DNA of 64,000 nt from JADGRA01 sp052143535 (GTDB lineage Bacteria > Myxococcota > Myxococcia > Myxococcales > Myxococcaceae), in assembly GCA_052143535.1 (NCBI GenBank), contig JBKQSS010000047.1, positions 40,764 to 104,763 of the forward strand, read 5' to 3'. Under the pieces are notes generated by a model that was given only the letters and a program-made list of their open reading frames with translations, had not been told where the DNA came from and made no database searches. The translations under genes were made by a program, and so were the position numbers. This document shows positions 62,503 through 64,000 of the stretch, piece after piece (position 1 is the stretch's first letter; every line of letters begins with the position of its first letter).

Positions 62503-63051
62503 TTAGGAGCCGGTCTTCTCCACCTGCATGAAGTCCAGCTCGACCGGGGTGGCCCGCCCGAAGATGGAAACCAACACCTTCACCCGGCCCTTGTCCGGAT
62601 TGACCTCTTCCACCGTGCCGTTGAAGTTGCTGAAGGGACCGTCGATGACTCGGACGGTGTCCCCCTCTTCGAATTGCACCTTGGGCTTGGGCTTGAGGGT
62701 GCCTTCGGAGATTTGGGTGGTGAGGCGCTCCATCTGGTTTTCCGGGATGGGCGGGGGCTGCTCGTTGTGCGCGGCGCCGATGAAGCCGGTGACCTTGGGC
62801 GTGTTTTTCACCAGGTGCCAGGTGCGGTCATTCATCTCCATCTGCACCAGGATGTAGCCGGGGAGGAACTTGCGCTTGGAGGTCTTCTTCTCCCCCTTCA
62901 CCATCTCCACCACCTGCTCGACCGGGATGAGGATTTCGCCGAAGTGCTCGGCCAGCCCCTCCAGCTTGATTTTCTCTTCGAGGCTCTTCTTCGCCTTGTT
63001 CTCGAAACCCGAGTAGGTGTGCACCGCGTACCACCGCTTGTCGCCCATCAT
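62503..63051 (-). CDS. nusG: Transcription termination/antitermination protein NusG
   Basis: NusG, 182 residues. The NGN domain starts KRWYAVHTYSGFENKAK and includes LPGYILVQMEM. The KOW domain has FEEGDTVRVIDGPFSNFNG and GRATPVELDF. It couples RNA polymerase to the ribosome and Rho. The start is ATG 63051 (overlapping the secE stop as ATGA) or the adjacent ATG 63048, which is better spaced from GGGGAG. Confidence 0.98.
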   Translation of the reverse strand: MMGDKRWYAVHTYSGFENKAKKSLEEKIKLEGLAEHFGEILIPVEQVVEMVKGEKKTSKRKFLPGYILVQMEMNDRTWHLVKNTPKVTGFIGAAHNEQPPPIPENQMERLTTQISEGTLKPKPKVQFEEGDTVRVIDGPFSNFNGTVEEVNPDKGRVKVLVSIFGRATPVELDFMQVEKTGS

Positions 63052-63491
63052 AGTCTCCCCAACAGGGCGGGCAGCCATTGCACCATCAGCTTGTACGCCA
63101 TCGTGTCGATGCCGAAGAGCAGCATGCCCGCCACCAGTGAGGCGATGATGACTGCCCAGGTCGACACCCAAGTCTCGGCTCGCGAGGGCCAGGTGACCTT
63201 CATCAGTTCGGTCGCGGTTTCCATGGCCACGGTGCGCACGCGGGTGTTGAGCCAGCAGCCGGCGAGAATGGCCAGGGTGACGACCAGGGCCACCAGCGAT
63301 GTCGTCTTCCACTCGGTGAGGCCCTCGAAGATGGGGCGGTCAGGCAAGCCTGCGGCCACCCAGATGGGCGCCAGGACGTGCTGCAGAAACAGCACCAGTG
63401 CCGCGGCGACGAAGAGGGTGAAAATGACCACCAGTCGCGCCGGGGACATCCCGGAGCGATTGGCTTGATGAAGTGCTTCGTTGGAGGCCAT
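63048..63491 (-). CDS. secE: Preprotein translocase subunit SecE
   Basis: A 147-residue SecE with three predicted membrane segments (about 18-46, 64-82 and 110-130). The conserved amphipathic segment ELMKVTWPSRAET (95-107) precedes the last membrane helix. It stabilises SecY in the translocon. The three-helix form is longer than the one-helix type, as in E. coli and several other Proteobacteria. It lies between tRNA-Trp and nusG. Confidence 0.96.
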   Translation of the reverse strand: MASNEALHQANRSGMSPARLVVIFTLFVAAALVLFLQHVLAPIWVAAGLPDRPIFEGLTEWKTTSLVALVVTLAILAGCWLNTRVRTVAMETATELMKVTWPSRAETWVSTWAVIIASLVAGMLLFGIDTMAYKLMVQWLPALLGRL

Positions 63492-63516
63492 GTCAGGCGG
63501 GTCCTTGTATGCGCAG

Positions 63517-63589
63517 CAGGCCAGGAGGGATTCGAACCCCCAACAGGCGGTTTTGGAGACCGCTGCTCTACCGTTGGAGCTACTGGCCT
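63517..63589 (-). tRNA. tRNA-Trp (CCA anticodon)
   Basis: A complete 73-base cloverleaf without an encoded CCA end. The acceptor stem pairs AGGCCAG with CTGGCCT, with G as discriminator. The D arm has GCTC / GAGC. The anticodon arm GCGGT-CTCCAAA-ACCGC carries CCA. The T arm has GGGGG-TTCGAAT-CCCTC. It is in the expected place between rpmG and secE. Its first two bases overlap the rpmG stop codon. Confidence 0.97.
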
Positions 63590-63752
63590 AGACCTTTCCT
63601 TCCTTGTGGTCGGTGTGCTTTCGGCACCACCGGCAGTACTTGCTCAGCTCGAGCTTGTCCTGGCTCTTCCGCTTGTTCTTGGTGGTCGAGTAGTTACGGC
63701 GCTTACACACCGGGCACTCGAGCGAGATGATGCTTCTGTTCCCCTTCGGCAT
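63588..63752 (-). CDS. rpmG: 50S ribosomal protein L33
   Basis: A 54-residue L33. It begins MPKGNRSIISLECPVCKRRNY and carries two CxxC pairs (CPVC at 13-16 and CRWC at 40-43), the zinc-ribbon form. A GGAGAG lies 7 bases before ATG 63752. It lies between tuf and tRNA-Trp on the minus strand. The TAG stop uses bases 63590-63588, so it shares two bases with the tRNA 5' end. Confidence 0.97.
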   Translation of the reverse strand: MPKGNRSIISLECPVCKRRNYSTTKNKRKSQDKLELSKYCRWCRKHTDHKEGKV

Positions 63753-63825
63753 GATTCAACTCTCCAAAAAAAAGGCGACTGGAGGAGACGGCCCGGACGG
63801 CTGCGGGCCTCCCTCCCCGGGGCCA

Positions 63826-63846
63826 CCACCCTCGTCGAGAGGGTGG
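63826..63846 (-). terminator. Hairpin after tuf
   Basis: CCACCCTC and GAGGGTGG form a perfect 8-base stem with a 5-base loop 9 bases after the tuf stop. It lacks a T-tract, so it may only partly separate tuf from the rpmG-secE-nusG transcript. Confidence 0.45.
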
Positions 63847-63854
63847 GCTTTAAT

Positions 63855-64000
63855 CTACTCGATGACTTCGGCGACGACGCCGGCTCCCACCGTGCGCCCG
63901 CCCTCACGCACCGCGAAGCGCAGCTCCTTCTCCATAGCGATGGGGGTGATGAGTTCCACCTCGATGGCGATGTTGTCCCCAGGCATCACCATCTCCACGT
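63855..64000 (-). CDS. tuf: Elongation factor Tu, C-terminal part
   Basis: The last 48 codons of EF-Tu, reading MPGDNIAIEVELITPIAMEK then LRFAVREGGRTVGAGVVAEVIE and TAG. This is the end of the third beta-barrel domain. The gene continues beyond the window edge. Its place ahead of rpmG matches the usual tuf-tRNA/rpmG-secE-nusG arrangement. Confidence 0.97.
   Translation of the reverse strand, partial: VEMVMPGDNIAIEVELITPIAMEKELRFAVREGGRTVGAGVVAEVIE

Overview
The window is a high-GC, gene-dense bacterial chromosome segment. It most resembles a myxobacterium (Myxococcota). The grounds are the translation/transcription block, an FHA-PAS hybrid kinase, a PilY1/minor-pilin cassette in the myxobacterial order, a PrkA kinase, a short extra Hsp70, an AgmX/PglI-like protein and several lineage-type unknown proteins. 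The assignment rests on gene content and protein character only; no search was run. No insertion sequences, CRISPR arrays, rRNA genes or clear pseudogenes were seen.

Layout. 1-5.7 kb: 5' part of a CDF metal exporter (-), an alpha/beta hydrolase, a hybrid sensor kinase and typA/bipA (+). 5.7-6.4 kb: ribosomal protein L3 standing alone (-). 6.6-10.5 kb: MoxR / DUF58 / transglutaminase operon (+). 10.6-13.7 kb: a HEAT-like protein and a degenerate HD-GYP protein that appear to share an N-terminal module (+). 13.7-21.5 kb: seven minus-strand genes: lytic transglycosylase, SelA, HNH nuclease, MinD/FlhG-like ATPase, J-like/RodZ-type HTH protein, a small conserved protein and an RluD-type pseudouridine synthase. 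21.5-31.5 kb: a membrane sensor kinase, then pilY1-fimU-pilV-pilW-pilX with overlapping genes (+). 31.5-39.7 kb: free-Met-R-sulfoxide reductase (+), then PrkA, dCMP deaminase, tandem ArsA-like ATPase, AccA, HisC and Cmk (all -). 39.9-45.7 kb: short Hsp70 (+), ClpX (-), an AgmX-like/unknown pair (-), TruA (+) and a ribbon-helix-helix protein with a probable operator (-).

45.7-50 kb is the most unusual stretch. A minus-strand run encodes an intact E1-like ThiF adenylyltransferase, a TusA-type sulfur carrier ending in Gly-Gly, and a fusion of a degenerate E1-like domain to an intact JAMM metallopeptidase. An APS-kinase-like protein with a basic tail, a LarE-type sulfur transferase and a small exported protein whose best start is CTG follow. 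I read the first three genes as a candidate sulfur-relay or ubiquitin-like conjugation/deconjugation module in which TusA takes the place of a beta-grasp carrier. That reading is inference.

50-64 kb: a small lipoprotein and a peroxiredoxin, then the classical block transcribed on the minus strand: tuf (partial), rpmG, tRNA-Trp, secE, nusG, rplK, rplA, rplJ, rplL, rpoB, rpoC. It carries recognisable leader and intergenic RNA structures, and the L33 stop codon overlaps the tRNA 5' end.
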